DNA of 64,000 bases from Gnetum montanum. Lineage: Eukaryota; Streptophyta; Gnetopsida; Gnetales; Gnetaceae. The stretch is from the NCBI GenBank assembly GCA_015680685.1, contig MNCI01008127.1, positions 247,594 to 311,593 on the forward strand, read 5' to 3'. Below the pieces are notes generated by a model that saw nothing but the letters and a program-made list of their open reading frames with translations, did not search any database and was not told where the DNA came from. Numbering within the stretch: the stretch's first letter is position 1; every line of letters starts with the position of its first letter. The translations under genes and the position numbers were made by a program. Below are positions 43,891 to 55,011 of this stretch, one piece after another.

Positions 43891-44905
43891 GGTGTGAGAA
43901 AAAACAAAAGGGTTAAAAAAATGCAGTACTGGTAAGCACCAGGTGGCCAAAGTTGCCATGAATCCATCATGGAGGTTTTTTGTTGCGTGGTTTGATTTTC
44001 TGAACCCACAGCAATTCCCTCCTACAAGATGGATCTTTTAGACTCCAACTAACTTATCTTTAATTTCTTGCATGACCTTGTGAACCAAAAGAATGGAGAA
44101 GAATTCTCATAATATTCTAGATGAACATGGTATTGCTACATTCCTGTGGCTATGGGGTGTGAATTTACGGATCCCTGATAAAAGTTGTCTCCACTATTTT
44201 TAACAATCCATTACTTCCCAGTGCTCATAGTTATTAATATATTTTTCTGATAAAACTGAAAGGTTTTTCCATGATTATTAAATGCAATACATTCAAATTA
44301 AGGATATTTTGCCATAAAATGTAATTTTTTTAATAATATATGAGTTATATTGGTAGGTGTCTTTCCATGTATCACTTCTGTTTCATTTTTAACATAGAAA
44401 TATTCAAATTCTTTAAGATTATTGCTTGGATTCTGCTGTTTCTTTTCCCCAACCTTTTGCTTGGCTGTTTTCCATCACATTTCCATTGTTGTCATGTTGC
44501 TGGGTTTCTCATTTCTGGTAACTATGACATAAAGTTGCTACAGAGTTTGTCTGATTTTGTTCCCATGTTTGGTAGGATATATTTAAAAGTTAACCCTCTG
44601 CTTGTAAGTACGGTTACCATAGCAAACAAAAGAGATAACCCTGTTGATACCTGAATGCTTTGGTTTGTTAAAAACTTTAAATAGCTTTACTATTAATGTA
44701 ATTGTAAGGAGCACTGTGATGGACCATCCGATGGTATTTTACCGCCCCTAATTGATTCTTGTCTGTGCCTTTACTTCAAAAAAATATTGAACTAAATGTT
44801 GCTCTTTTATGTGTATGGAATTATGATTTTCTCAGTTGACAGAATAGAAATATCCACCAACAACCTTTGTTTTTCTATTTTAACGTTCCATGGGTTATGA
44901 TCCAG
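43891..44905. other. More complex DNA upstream of the plus-strand exon pair
   Basis: The sequence is less repetitive than its surroundings and may hold the upstream exons of the gene ending at 45140, but I could not find counterparts of the other exons of the 8.6-9.8 kb gene. The 104-codon frame at 44340-44654 is hydrophobic and has no recognised domain. Confidence 0.35.
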
Positions 44906-45140
44906 CTCAAAGACATGACAAAGGATCAAAATGGTAGAGAAGGTCGAAAGAAGGTTGTGTGGAGGTGCATTTCTCTTTAGTAAATTTTTTTAAAAAGAAA
45001 AAAGCATAATTCTTCACTGACCATTGCCCATGAAAGTTAATTACTGATTATCCTGTAATTATGTATGGCGGCAGGGTTTGGTTCCTGAAGCTCAGGATGA
45101 TATTAGGTGGGCCATTCAGCATAGGAAGCCCAAGATATAA
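44906..45140 (+). CDS. 3' end of a host gene or pseudogene, related to the gene at 8617-9774
   Basis: Two exons. Exon 44906-44953 follows a TCCAG acceptor, reads LKDMTKDQNGREGRKK and ends at an AAG/GTTGTG donor. After a 121-bp intron and a GGCAG acceptor, terminal exon 45075-45140 reads GLVPEAQDDIRWAI... and ends in TAA. Phases agree. The minus-strand gene has IKAMQKD then GLVPHAKDDLDYAI with the same phase and stop placement, so the two are homologous. Residues GLVP.A.DD...AI and K.M.KD are shared. I do not recognise the family. No upstream exons were found, so this may be a truncated copy. Confidence 0.45.
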
Positions 45141-45271
45141 AGGAGACATCATGTCTAAGAAAATATGAATCATTGTTCACATGATTCATGTTACACGTTA
45201 TTACTTATTAATATTTAATCAGACTTTAGAGCTAAAACTGAGACGCACAGTACAGTATCAAGAATATCCTA

Positions 45272-45366
45272 TGTTGCTTTGGAAAATGCTAGTTTTCTAA
45301 AATCTGTGACAATACATANTGTTGCTTTGGAAAATGCTAGTTTTCTAAAATCTGTGACAATACATA
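45272..45366. other. Exact 47-bp duplication around a single N (assembly join)
   Basis: 45272-45318 and 45320-45366 are identical, beginning TGTTGCTTTGG, with one N at 45319 between them. This is the signature of two contig ends that were not merged. The frame at 45279-45500 with a repeated peptide is a by-product. Confidence 0.9.
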
Positions 45367-46779
45367 GATTTCCCACGGTCCACCACTGCGTGTACGTTTT
45401 GCTGTTGCCTAAGGCTAGAGTAATTAACAGTGGTTATTTGCGAGTGGTTATGTGCCTTTCAAAATTACATATTTGTGGTTGGCATACCTTATATGTGTGA
45501 AAAGTCTGGGGAGCGAATTCCAGATCGATAGACAGGAAAAGCGCGCAACGCAATAAAGTCCTCTTCTAGTACAATCGTCCACGTCAACATCGTCTACGTC
45601 AATCTAGTATCAATTTGTGACGGTTAGAATGCACGTAATATTTCATCATTTTCGCTGCTGTGTTGTGTTGTCGGTGAAGATATTGTTTGGTTCGTCTAGT
45701 TGCCGTATTTGACTTAAAAGTTAAAGGAGGGCAAAGGAATTTCAGTACTGTTCTAGACAGTGACAGTTGTAACAGATAAATAAGTAAATAAGAATCGCCC
45801 GCCTTGCCTCAGAGTCCAATGCCAATTCTCCTTCATTCGATGAAAAACCCTGTAGGATTTACCTAAATTTTCTTTGGTTTAATTCCCCAAAGTTGCAAGC
45901 AAGAACTGCCGTTGAACTGAGGTGAACAATGGCAAAAGGCAATCAAATTCCTTTTGCCAATCAAATTCCTTTTAGAAAACGGGTGATCATGCAATCAAAT
46001 TGTTTTAACAAAACGTTTTTTAAATTTAGAGACATCTCAGGAAAATAATTGATGCAGCCGTGTCCTCAAATCCCTTGAGGTAAAATTATGCATTTCAGAA
46101 TCAAGAGAAATTTCACTCTGTGGACTGCATGATTCTTCTACAACATTCATCTCTGGAAAGAAATAGGTCATCAAATCCGTTTCAAAAAGATTATTCGTTT
46201 ATGAAATTTTTCAAGTAGAGGTCCACTACTAATTTGGCAGTTTCTACCCATATTGGACTTGAAATGCTGGTAAAGTAATGTTCTTACGTGGTTCAGTTAG
46301 GCCTGTTTGCTACTAGGTAGCGGCGGCCTCGGTTGACGTGGGAAAAGACAGAAGTTTATCTTAATTTTTCCCTTTCATTAATGAGAAGCATGAACGGGAA
46401 CACTGGTCATTCAGAATAGATGCACTAATATAAATTTTTTAATGAAAATTTAGGCACAGCTGTACAATTAATATAGAGGCCTATGGGGCATAACCATTCG
46501 ATAGCCAAAAAACGAATATTGCAATAAGAAATTGTGCGCTGACTTCTAAAAACAAAGTATTTTGCAAGTTGGGATGACTTGAGGCACCATCCCACCCATC
46601 ATGGTAAAGAATGGTAGGAAACTTACATGGGATCTGCCTTGCCATGGAAACTTACCTGTTAGAAGACATGTGAAGGGCAACAACTATTAAAAATTTGATT
46701 TTAATGATTGTAGCCTTGTATTTAATGGGAAGAAAATAAAACTCAATTTGTAGGCTTGGAAAGTGATGCCTAGCATGAG
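45367..46779. other. Intergenic DNA, mixed complexity
   Basis: A CG-containing stretch at 45500-45760, with GTCCACGTCAACATCGTC followed by a CTACGTCAA variant, looks like low-copy host DNA. No open frame, tRNA or promoter could be supported. Confidence 0.35.
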
Positions 46780-47066
46780 TGGTATGGTTTGCAATAGTGT
46801 TTTGACATGGTTAACTTGTTGATGAAGTCAAATTTTATCATGTAATGACATTATAGCAGTGACATTGTATCAATGATGTCATCGATATGATGTTGCACTC
46901 ATGCTATGTCATTGTTGATACAATATCTCAAGATGTGTGTAGCCATATAAATACGACATTTGTGTGCATAATCCAATAATTTTTCATTCCACACCTTACC
47001 CAAACTCTTGTAGTTTTGTTTTATAGTTATAGTAGAGAGTGAATGTTGACAATGTGATGTTAGACA
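46780..47066 (+). repeat. LTR remnant ending at an initiator-Met-type PBS
   Basis: The right edge TAGACA precedes a PBS by two bases, and a TATAAATAC box lies at about 46947-46955. The left edge is not defined. The family cannot be set from this alone. tRNA-iMet priming is typical of Ty1/copia and of several chromoviral gypsy lineages. Confidence 0.4.
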
Positions 47067-47068
47067 GT

Positions 47069-47080
47069 TGATATCAGAGT
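47069..47080 (+). promoter_or_regulatory. Initiator-Met-type primer-binding site
   Basis: TGATATCAGAGT matches TGGTATCAGAGC at 10 of 12 bases; both differences are transitions. Confidence 0.5.
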
Positions 47081-49429
47081 CTTTATTCAAGTAATTTGTA
47101 ATTGGACATAGTTTATGCATGGCAATAAAGATCAAAGCTATTTTTCATCATTACAGCATCACTTAGTTTTCTTTATGTTTACTTAAAATAATTTCTTTTT
47201 TTTCTTCATTAATACTCTATATTTCCAAGTACTCTACTTTACTTGTTTGTTAGTGTTGATACCAACATATCCCATGCTAGCACGAGGCCATGATTAATAA
47301 TTTTAAGCTTGATGACATTTAGTAATTCTATAAGTTTTAAGCCATGCAAATTTATTTGTGAAGGTATCCTATATAATGCAAAGGATTGAAAATATAGTAT
47401 GATGCTTTATAAATAGCTAATTTTGTTAAATCATCACCAAATCTATGGGGTTGTGCATAAGGTAATAGTTAATTAGCTAAAAACTTAAGAAAAGACACAC
47501 CATCGAACATTAAAGGTAAAGTAAATCAAAACTATAGCATGTTTTAAAATAGTTTCTTTCCCAAACCCATGGTTTATTTACCCTAACGGAAGTTATTCTC
47601 TTTAGTAACACTTGTAAGTTAGGATTGAAATATATATAGCATCTATCATGATAATATTAAAAATTATCCATTATTGACATTCCTCAAATTAGCATTGCCT
47701 TCAGTTTAATACCTCAGCTTCAGGCACAATGATGGAGGTATGTTACCTCTTTTCCTTTTTGGGATGAGTTAATAGAAAATACACAAGTGGTCAGCAGTAG
47801 ATGGTGTTACATTGAACTTTTCCACTAGCCAAGTGTTATAGTGGTAGTCTTACTACACCTACAACAAAACCATCAACAAAATGACCTGTGCCGATAATCA
47901 ATCGCTCAACTAGTAGCTACATAGCATTTTGCAGCAACTCCTAGATACCATGAATTTAGTGCCAAAATAATGTTTAAGCATGTTACTTCCATGTGATTGG
48001 TGTAAGGCTACCATTTTCTATGTTTCGTGGTTGCAACCATTATTGTGAACCCACACAACCTGATCCCAATGTGTTTCCTACCATTTTTTTATAGTGCCTA
48101 AATGTGGTTCCCAGCCATTTCTATAGTTGCATACCATGTTCCTACACATGTCTTGCTAGGGACCTTTTGGTACTAGAGTTATGTTTTCTTTTCCTAGTTA
48201 TTTTCTGCATGTAATTTATGTTACAGTTGTTTCCTACATTGATGCTGGTACTGGGTGTTATGCATTGCATGGTCGTAGATATGGCCATTAGTGGGGAATT
48301 AGAAGAGGGTAAGGGGCTAGATGAGCCCTTATAAATCCATATGGGGAGGGGGGCATAGAGAGTGAAGGTAGAAAGCTAGCTATAGTGGTGGGATTATCTC
48401 TAAGTGAAGTCACGATGGAAAATCCAAAGGTTCTCTCTTACTTTTTTTGCCTATTCAGTGGCTCTTCCAACCGTAGTTTGGGGAAAACTAATAAGTAGAT
48501 TCAATGGTCAAAGTTTGCAGGTTTGTTAAAAGAGGTGTGCTTCTTGTAAGCACTAGTAGGCTAGGTTGCACTAGAAGTCATAACATCTATGTTTATTTTT
48601 GAGCTAAGTCATCATTTCATTCTGTGATTTTATATTTCTACAATTGAAATGTGGTCTCTGTGCTATGGATTAAACACAAAACACATTTTACTTCAAAACT
48701 CAAATTAATCCTGTCGAAGCTTTAAGTTATTTCCTAGTTTAATTTCATGTTTTATTGATACAAAAGTTATTTTTGAAAATTCAAAAGGAAAATGGTTGTC
48801 TTTCTATCAAAATTATTTTGAGCAAATTTCCTAGCTAAAACGTTTTAGCTTACCAACATCTTTATATGTCACGAAACATCACACTACCCTATTAACTAAG
48901 ACTATTCTTGAGTTATTGTACCCATATAAGAGGTGCCTTAAGCAATAGTCTCCCTAAATGAGTTTTTCAGGTGTTGATGTGTTCAACATTTATGTATCAA
49001 CACCTTTTTGATGCTAGAGGGATGACCTATTTTGTTTCGTGTTCCTGATTCTATCCCAATTGCTTTTTTTGCTTTTTTTTGTTTTGTTTCAAAACTTCTA
49101 TTTTTCTTAAAATTTATTTTCCTAGTTCTATTGCTATCTACTTTACTAATTCCTAGTGAAAATTCATGTTTTTGGTTCTTGGAAATTACTATTCCCATTT
49201 ATAGTTTCTAAAATCTCTATTCATGTTTATAGTTTCTAAAGATTCCTATTTTAGTTTTAAATTTTATATATCGCAATTTCAGTTTTCTTTTTGTTACAAA
49301 ATATATAATATATATAAAATAAAAAAAATATAATATATAAACATTTTTCTATTATCTTTAATATTTATAGTTTGGTAGTAATTTTTACTATTTATTAGCA
49401 TTTTATGTTTTTTATTATTTTTCATTTTA
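47081..49429. other. Non-coding, possible LTR/leader of element F
   Basis: No gene. A CCTTATAAATCC box lies at about 48330. A perfect 10-bp inverted repeat, AGGTGTTGAT at 48969-48978 and ATCAACACCT at 48996-49005, sits near a possible LTR end. It is followed by TTTTTGATGCTAGAGGGATG, which could be a worn PBS. If so, the 5' LTR of element F ends near 49003, but I could not find a second LTR. Confidence 0.3.
48969..49005. repeat. Perfect 10-bp inverted repeat, 17-bp loop
   Basis: AGGTGTTGAT and ATCAACACCT, followed by TTTT. It could be part of an LTR end. Confidence 0.7.
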
Positions 49430-51170
49430 TGATCCAACCTCCCCACAGAACAACTCAACAAAGAGCTTTTACTCTTTCTCCTAATTGACTAGCTACCAAT
49501 CATTTCACTTTAAGAAAACAACGAGCTTTGCAATTTCCAAGTTCTATCCCTAGAAGAATTCGAACTAGGATGGTAGCCAATCAACCCCTAGCTCCCTTGG
49601 TGAGAAACCCTTTTAACTTCACAAAGTATCAAGATATTCCATAATCACTTCAAAACATAAATTTGTTTTTTGATCCCACAGCCCCTACTAGTAATGCCTG
49701 CAACATATATAATGTATTGAAACCTTACTAGGCATCCATAACATTATCCAAAATGACATAACATGTAAGGTCTTTGCGATAACTTTTAGAAACAAAGCCA
49801 CCTAATGATTTTTGTTGCTCCTAAATGTCTCTATCAACTCATGGCAAGAGTTCAAAAATAAGTTTCTTCTTTAGTTTGATAAGTTTACTAGTCCTAGCTT
49901 AGCATTAACAATTTCACAAGTCTAAGAAAACTACCTAGAGAAAACATCATGATTACAATCTAAGATTCCTCCATCAACTTGCTTATGTGCCGAATGAGAT
50001 GCATCTGCAACCTAATGGTATTCTTAATTTCTACCTCTCTACGAATGATCAATTTTTTGCCTATTCCATTAGCTTTGATCCCAACGTAATGAAAATACAA
50101 GGAGCAATGGCTAAAGCTATTGAGTTAAAACAAATTACGTTGATGAATAACATTCAAACTCAATTTATAATGATGAATTTTAGAAATCCTATACAAGCTA
50201 CCCCTTTACCATCAAAATCTTTCTCAATAAATAATAATTTATTCCAAACTCCCACTCCCCTTCAAATGACTCAACCTACAGATAGTCGTTTTCAAGGATT
50301 CATATCCTCTTCATTTCTAGCATCAAATATTGATTTAAGTGACAATCAATCAAAAGCTTTGATTCAATCCTTCATAAATCCAAATGGAATATCTAATCCT
50401 AATGCATCTACTAGTCAAATAGAAAACCAAATGATACAAATATGAACTTCACTTCAAAATATTTTTAATGAAGTAGTTGAACTAAAGCAAAATAACAATA
50501 AAGTTCCTATATGAAAAATCAAGCACATTAATCAATGATGATTACTGTCGTCTTCATAATACTAGGCAATATTTTGAGAAAACTTGTTCTCAATTTTTAG
50601 TTTTATATGGTGACAATGCCCAAAGTTAACAAAATGGCAAAATTGCAATTATGGTCTTGAACATCCCTCATGAAACAAAAACTGGAGAAGTTCCCTCATT
50701 TAAACAAGTCATGGTAAGTGATCCCAATCCACATAACACTCACTATTGTAGACTTAGTGATCTTACGAACACTACTTAACAACAAACTAGGAATAACTCT
50801 TATACCCCTTCCAATAAAAGAATTCCTAACCAAAATAACACAAATAATCAAGTTAGACCTTCTCAAGTGAATATTCCACAACAACCAAACTCACCTTCTA
50901 TACTTAGGAGAAGGCATCTTCAAATTTAAGCGAAAGATGAACATTTAGGTTATGATATAGTTGAAGATTTGAAAAGAGTTAACACGAGTATTTTAGTGTA
51001 TGATCTCTTACATTTTAATGAAATGGAAGATGCGATAAAAAATATAGTTCAAACACCTGAAACTAATAAAGAAAAATCTCCAACAAATGAAAGGGAAGTT
51101 CATTTTGCAGAAATCCCTAATGCTTTATCAATACAAAAATCAAGCAAGTTTATGCCTAATAAGAAAGATT
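49430..51170 (+). pseudogene. Element F gag
   Basis: Frames from 49430 give an Arg/Gln-rich start and an FFFSLISLL/NFYLST-type middle. The best open piece is 49987-50445, followed by an Asn/Gln/Pro-rich linker at 50780-50900 (NKRIPNQNNTNNQVRPSQVN) and 50969-51172. No classic zinc knuckle is visible. Assigned to gag mainly by position before the protease. Confidence 0.55.
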
Positions 51171-51179
51171 AATGACCTT

Positions 51180-51554
51180 TTAACAACTTTGGTCATTTTA
51201 CGAAAGAATATTCATAATTGTTTAATAGATACTAGAGCAATTGTTAGCATCATGACACTTGAGGTGTGTAAAAAATTAGGAACACAAATGCTACCATAAG
51301 CAAGAACTGTGATACAACTTGATGGATCTAATGTACCTATGGTAGGATCATTAAATGAAGTAAAAGTACAATCTAAACAATACCCTGATGTTACATGCTA
51401 TATGGATATTTTAGTAGTTGATATGTCATCCACTTATGGTGTGCTTTTATCTAGGACTTTTGGAGCCATGTGTGGGGGCTTCATTAGTTCAAATTTCTTA
51501 AAATTATTAATTCCTATCAAAGGAAAATATGAATATATGGTTATACCAAGGTAA
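51180..51554 (+). pseudogene. Element F aspartic protease
   Basis: HNCLIDTRAIVSIM holds the active-site region, with DTR where D-T-G is required, so the glycine is lost. Then IQLDGSNVPMVGSLNEVKVQ, DILVVDMSSTYGVLLSRTFG and LLIPIKGKYEYMVIPR follow in the family order. Confidence 0.75.
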
Positions 51555-51934
51555 CATTTTTATAACAAGTGGTAACAACTTGATCATTAGAATAAATCTT
51601 TGGGAAATAAAAATACTAATCTTTTTGTTGGAATTGTTGAGCTAGGACTTGTTGAATATTTTATGAATGATTATGTAGGTGAGACTTTAAGCATAAACCC
51701 TCTTGCTTACACATATTCCACCCAATATTACCAAGCTTTTAGAGAGTGTGAAGAAATTTATGAAGATACTTTACGATATCACCAACATGATGGAAGAACA
51801 TCTCTTTTTGGTGACCAACACCATTAGAAAACGATAAAGAAATAAATGAGATTTTAACCAATAAAACATTAGAAGATGAGCCAATTTTTGATAATGATTA
51901 TTGTTACCTTGACCAAAGAGCTATTTTTTAAGAT

Positions 51935-52330
51935 TTTACTAACTTAAATACTTGGATACTAAAACTGGATGATGCCTCTTGCAAGAAAGGATGTGAAGTA
52001 GGAATAATGCTTGTACCTCCTAATGAAGATCCTATCCTTAAGCTATTATTTTCACACAACCTATTACTAACAACATATGGGATCAAGCTAGCTTAATAAT
52101 ATGACTTACCCAAACTTAAAATTCATAGTGACCCTCAACTAGTAGTAAATCAAGTTAATGAAATATTTGATGATAAAGATGTCACCATGGAAGTATATAA
52201 AGCTTATATTGTTAAACTTTTGAAATTGTTTGAACACATAACCATTGAACATATACCAAGAGAAGAAGATTATGTTCCTGATACACTAGTCCAAATGGCC
52301 ACTACTTTGGATATCCCTTTTAAACATAAT
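51935..52330 (+). pseudogene. Element F archaeal-type RNase H, upstream of RT
   Basis: Reads WILKLDDASCKKGCEVGIML (first catalytic region), later LPKLKIHSDPQLVVNQVNEI (second region, usually GDSQL), and at 52187-52320 IEHIPREEDYVPDTLVQMAT, the usual AD.LA site. This matches the extra RNase H of plant Tat elements. It lies between protease and RT. In Ogre/Retand-type elements it follows the gypsy RNase H, but some plant Tat-like polyproteins have it here. Confidence 0.75.
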
Positions 52331-52689
52331 GCATGGGATTTAGAAATTATTATTAAAATGTTAAGTCTTATTTTATTCTTGATAATGTCTTTTTTTTTTC
52401 AAGTATTTGATGATGATAATCATGTTTGTGAATTTTTATTTTTATAAGGAGAATCTAGTGATTAAGAAGATATATCAAAGGATGTTATATTATTAAATAA
52501 AATATCTCTTGGAATAGTAACTAGGGAAGTATTATTTGATGACTTACATACCAAAACCATAGACTTATCGAAAAATACTAATTGGAAAATGTTAGCTAAA
52601 ACTAAAACAATTCAAATTCAAAATAAAGAACAACAATACTGTATTAAAATAGGAGTTCATTTACATACATATGAAAAAAAAAAGCTTGA

Positions 52690-53560
52690 TTGATTTTTTA
52701 TAGGAGTTTAATGATATTTTTTCTTGGACTTATGAAGATCTTAGAACTTTCAATCCATTAGTAATGATACATACAATTTCCCTTAAACCAAAAATTAAAT
52801 CATTTAGGCGAAAACATAGACCTGTAAATCCCAAGATTGAAGCCCTGATGAAAGCATAAATCAATAAGCTTCTAGAATCCAAGATTCCCATGAGACATTC
52901 AAGTTGGATATCAAACTTAGTACTTGTTAGTAAATGAAGTAGTGAATTAAGGTTATGTATTGATTTTCATTACCTTAATACTTCTTAAAATAAGGATAAT
53001 TATCCAGTTTCTCTTATGGAGGAGCTATTGCAAACCATGAATGGTGCTCAAAAGTATTCCTTTTTAGATGGGTATTCAGGATATAATCAAATCTTAGTGA
53101 ATAAGAAGGACCAATAAACTACTACTTTTACCAAAAAATGCAGAACTTTTCAATTTTCTAAAATGCCCTTTGGTCTCATAAACACTGGTTCTACGTTTTA
53201 AAAAGCTATGGACAAAAATTTTTAGGGGCTAATTAGGAAGTGCATTATTATTTATCTAGATGATTTAAGCAGTTTCTTCAAAGATCAGGGTAGACACCTT
53301 AGGGACCTTAGAAATATTTTTTATAAGATGTAGATGATTTGACATCACTTTGAATGCAAAGAAATCCATCTTTGGTGTTCAAAGTGGTAAATTTCTTAGT
53401 CATAGAGTAACTAAAGAAGGAATTACAATTGATCCCAAATGGGTAAATGTAATTTTTATTAGTACCTTACCCTTTATCTAAGACTAATCTAAGGGATTTC
53501 TTTGGGAAAATTAATTTTGTTAGATGATTAATCCCAATCTATATTAAATTAGCTAGATCA
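52690..53560 (+). pseudogene. Element F reverse transcriptase
   Basis: Pieces in order: FNDIFSWTYEDL, ELRLCIDFHYLN, KYSFLDGYSGYNQILVNK, FSKMPFGLINTGSTF, a YLDDL-type box read as FI*MI in one frame near 53260, FDITLNAKKSIFGVQSGKFL and KEGITIDPK. The thumb has RGFFGK.NFV..LIPN. Stops (several TAA) and frame changes are frequent. Confidence 0.85.
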
Positions 53561-54060
53561 TTAAATGAGATGCTTAAGAAAGATAGTAATATGCATTGGA
53601 TAAATGAAAAAATGAATACTTTCCTTGCTATTAAAGAGGCCATTATAGATGCCCCTATCCTAGATTCTCCTTGGTATGAAAATGATTTCCTCTTATATGC
53701 ATTTTCTAGCGATATTACTACCATTGCTATCTTAACCCAATATGTACTTGATCAAGGTGAGAGATCCATAGCTTTCATGTTTACACCTTTAACAATGCAG
53801 AATTAAAATACTCACCCATAAAGAAGAAATTGTATGCTATGATAAAAGCCTTAATGAAATTCTGCTACTATTTGTTAAACACAAAGGTTTTTGTCATTGT
53901 CCCTGATCTAGCCACCATTTCTTTATCTAAATTGCAAGATCCTAGTGAAAAACATGCTAAATGGATTATGAAGTTACAAGAATTTGATATTTAATGGAAG
54001 GTAGCCAAGTTAGCTAGAGGAACTGGTCTTTCCAAGCTAAGTGCCAAAGCATCAACTTTA
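53560..54060 (+). pseudogene. Element F gypsy RNase H
   Basis: 53570-53806 is open (NDFLLYAFSSDITTIAILTQ, then GERSIAFMFTPL). After a frame change come KKLYAMIKALMKFCYYLL, LSKLQDPSEKHAKWIMKLQE and ARGTGLSKLSA, the end of the domain. Confidence 0.8.
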
Positions 54061-54099
54061 GAAAATTGTAATGCACCCAAAGATAAAGAATCAATTACT

Positions 54100-54660
54100 C
54101 TTCACATATTATCCATAGATGAGAAAAATGATATCCCATTTTCTCCCAACAAATTACATGATCCATGGTATGGTGATATTAAATTTTATTTAACCTTCCA
54201 TCATTGTTCTTTGGATTTACCTAGATATGCAAGAAAGCTTTTATTCTCGAAATTTTCTAAGTTTACTCTAATTAGTGGTGAATTGTTTAGAAATAATTTC
54301 CAAGGAATATACCTTAATTTCTTAAACTAAGAACAAGCTCACGATGCTTTAAAATAGCTCCATAAGGAAGGACATATAGGATATCGTTCATTAGTTGATA
54401 AAATCATGAGGGCTAGTTATTATTGGCCTACTATGATCAATGACACTTGAAACCTAGTTAGAACTTATGTCTAATGTCAAATTTTTAAAAGTAAATGACC
54501 TAAGAGTTTCATCCTTTTACAACCTATAATAGAAACTAAACCATTTGTGAAATGGTCTTTATATTTTATTGAAGTGATTAATCCTTTTTCTACTACCCTA
54601 TACAAATTTATCTTAATAGCCACTAATTATTACACACATTGTTTAGAAGTAAAGGAAACT
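54100..54660 (+). pseudogene. Element F integrase, N-terminal half
   Basis: Zinc-binding region: HKEGHIGYRSLVDKIMRASY, then WPTM and a C..C pair read as VQCQIF. The first part of the core is KWSLYFIEVINPFS followed by KFILIATNYYTHCLEVKE, with Asn at the first catalytic Asp. The second Asp and the Glu are missing because the element breaks off near 54660. Confidence 0.75.
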
Positions 54661-55011
54661 AAAATCACATCATCTTGGCTTGGACCAAACATGATGATAA
54701 TAAGAGAAAGCATATTAACTTTCCTATTACCTTAGAAGAACTTACAGTGATGCATTTGTACCAAATAAACTCCACTAAGATCATGAAATCCATTCCCAAA
54801 TGTTTGTTATTCATCTGGAAGAACCTATCAAAGTGCAACTACATTCAACCATAGTAGAGACACTAAGAATAAAAGAAAAAAACTCTAAGGACAAGCAAGA
54901 CTTAAGGTCGAGAGCTTTTGCTAGATCACAAAAAAAGAATACCAAAGTCACAAAAGGAGAACTAGTTGACACCATTCTCTAACTACTTCATCTTCAACCT
55001 TATGATCATTT
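54661..55011. other. Junction between elements F and D
   Basis: The 60-codon Lys-rich frame at 54800-54982 is not assigned. No LTR is present, so F lost its 3' end and D its 5' end before or by a joining deletion. Confidence 0.5.

Larger units (their letters stand above)
49430..54660 (+). mobile_element. Element F: Tat-like Ty3/gypsy retrotransposon, internal region only
   Basis: Domain order on the plus strand is gag, protease, archaeal-type RNase H, RT, gypsy RNase H, integrase N-terminal part. The protease text DVTCYMDILVVDMSSTYGVLL and the RT motifs are of the Tat branch of plant OTA elements. LTRs were not found with confidence, and integrase stops after the first catalytic region, where sequence of element D type begins after a short gap. 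All domains have stops and frame changes. Confidence 0.8.

Noticed and set aside
45279-45500. Frame with a repeated ENASFLKSVTIH peptide
   Set aside because: Produced by the duplicated contig ends around the N at 45319.
48969-49005. Hairpin plus T-run as a bacterial-type terminator
   Set aside because: The genome is clearly plant nuclear; the hairpin more likely belongs to an LTR end.
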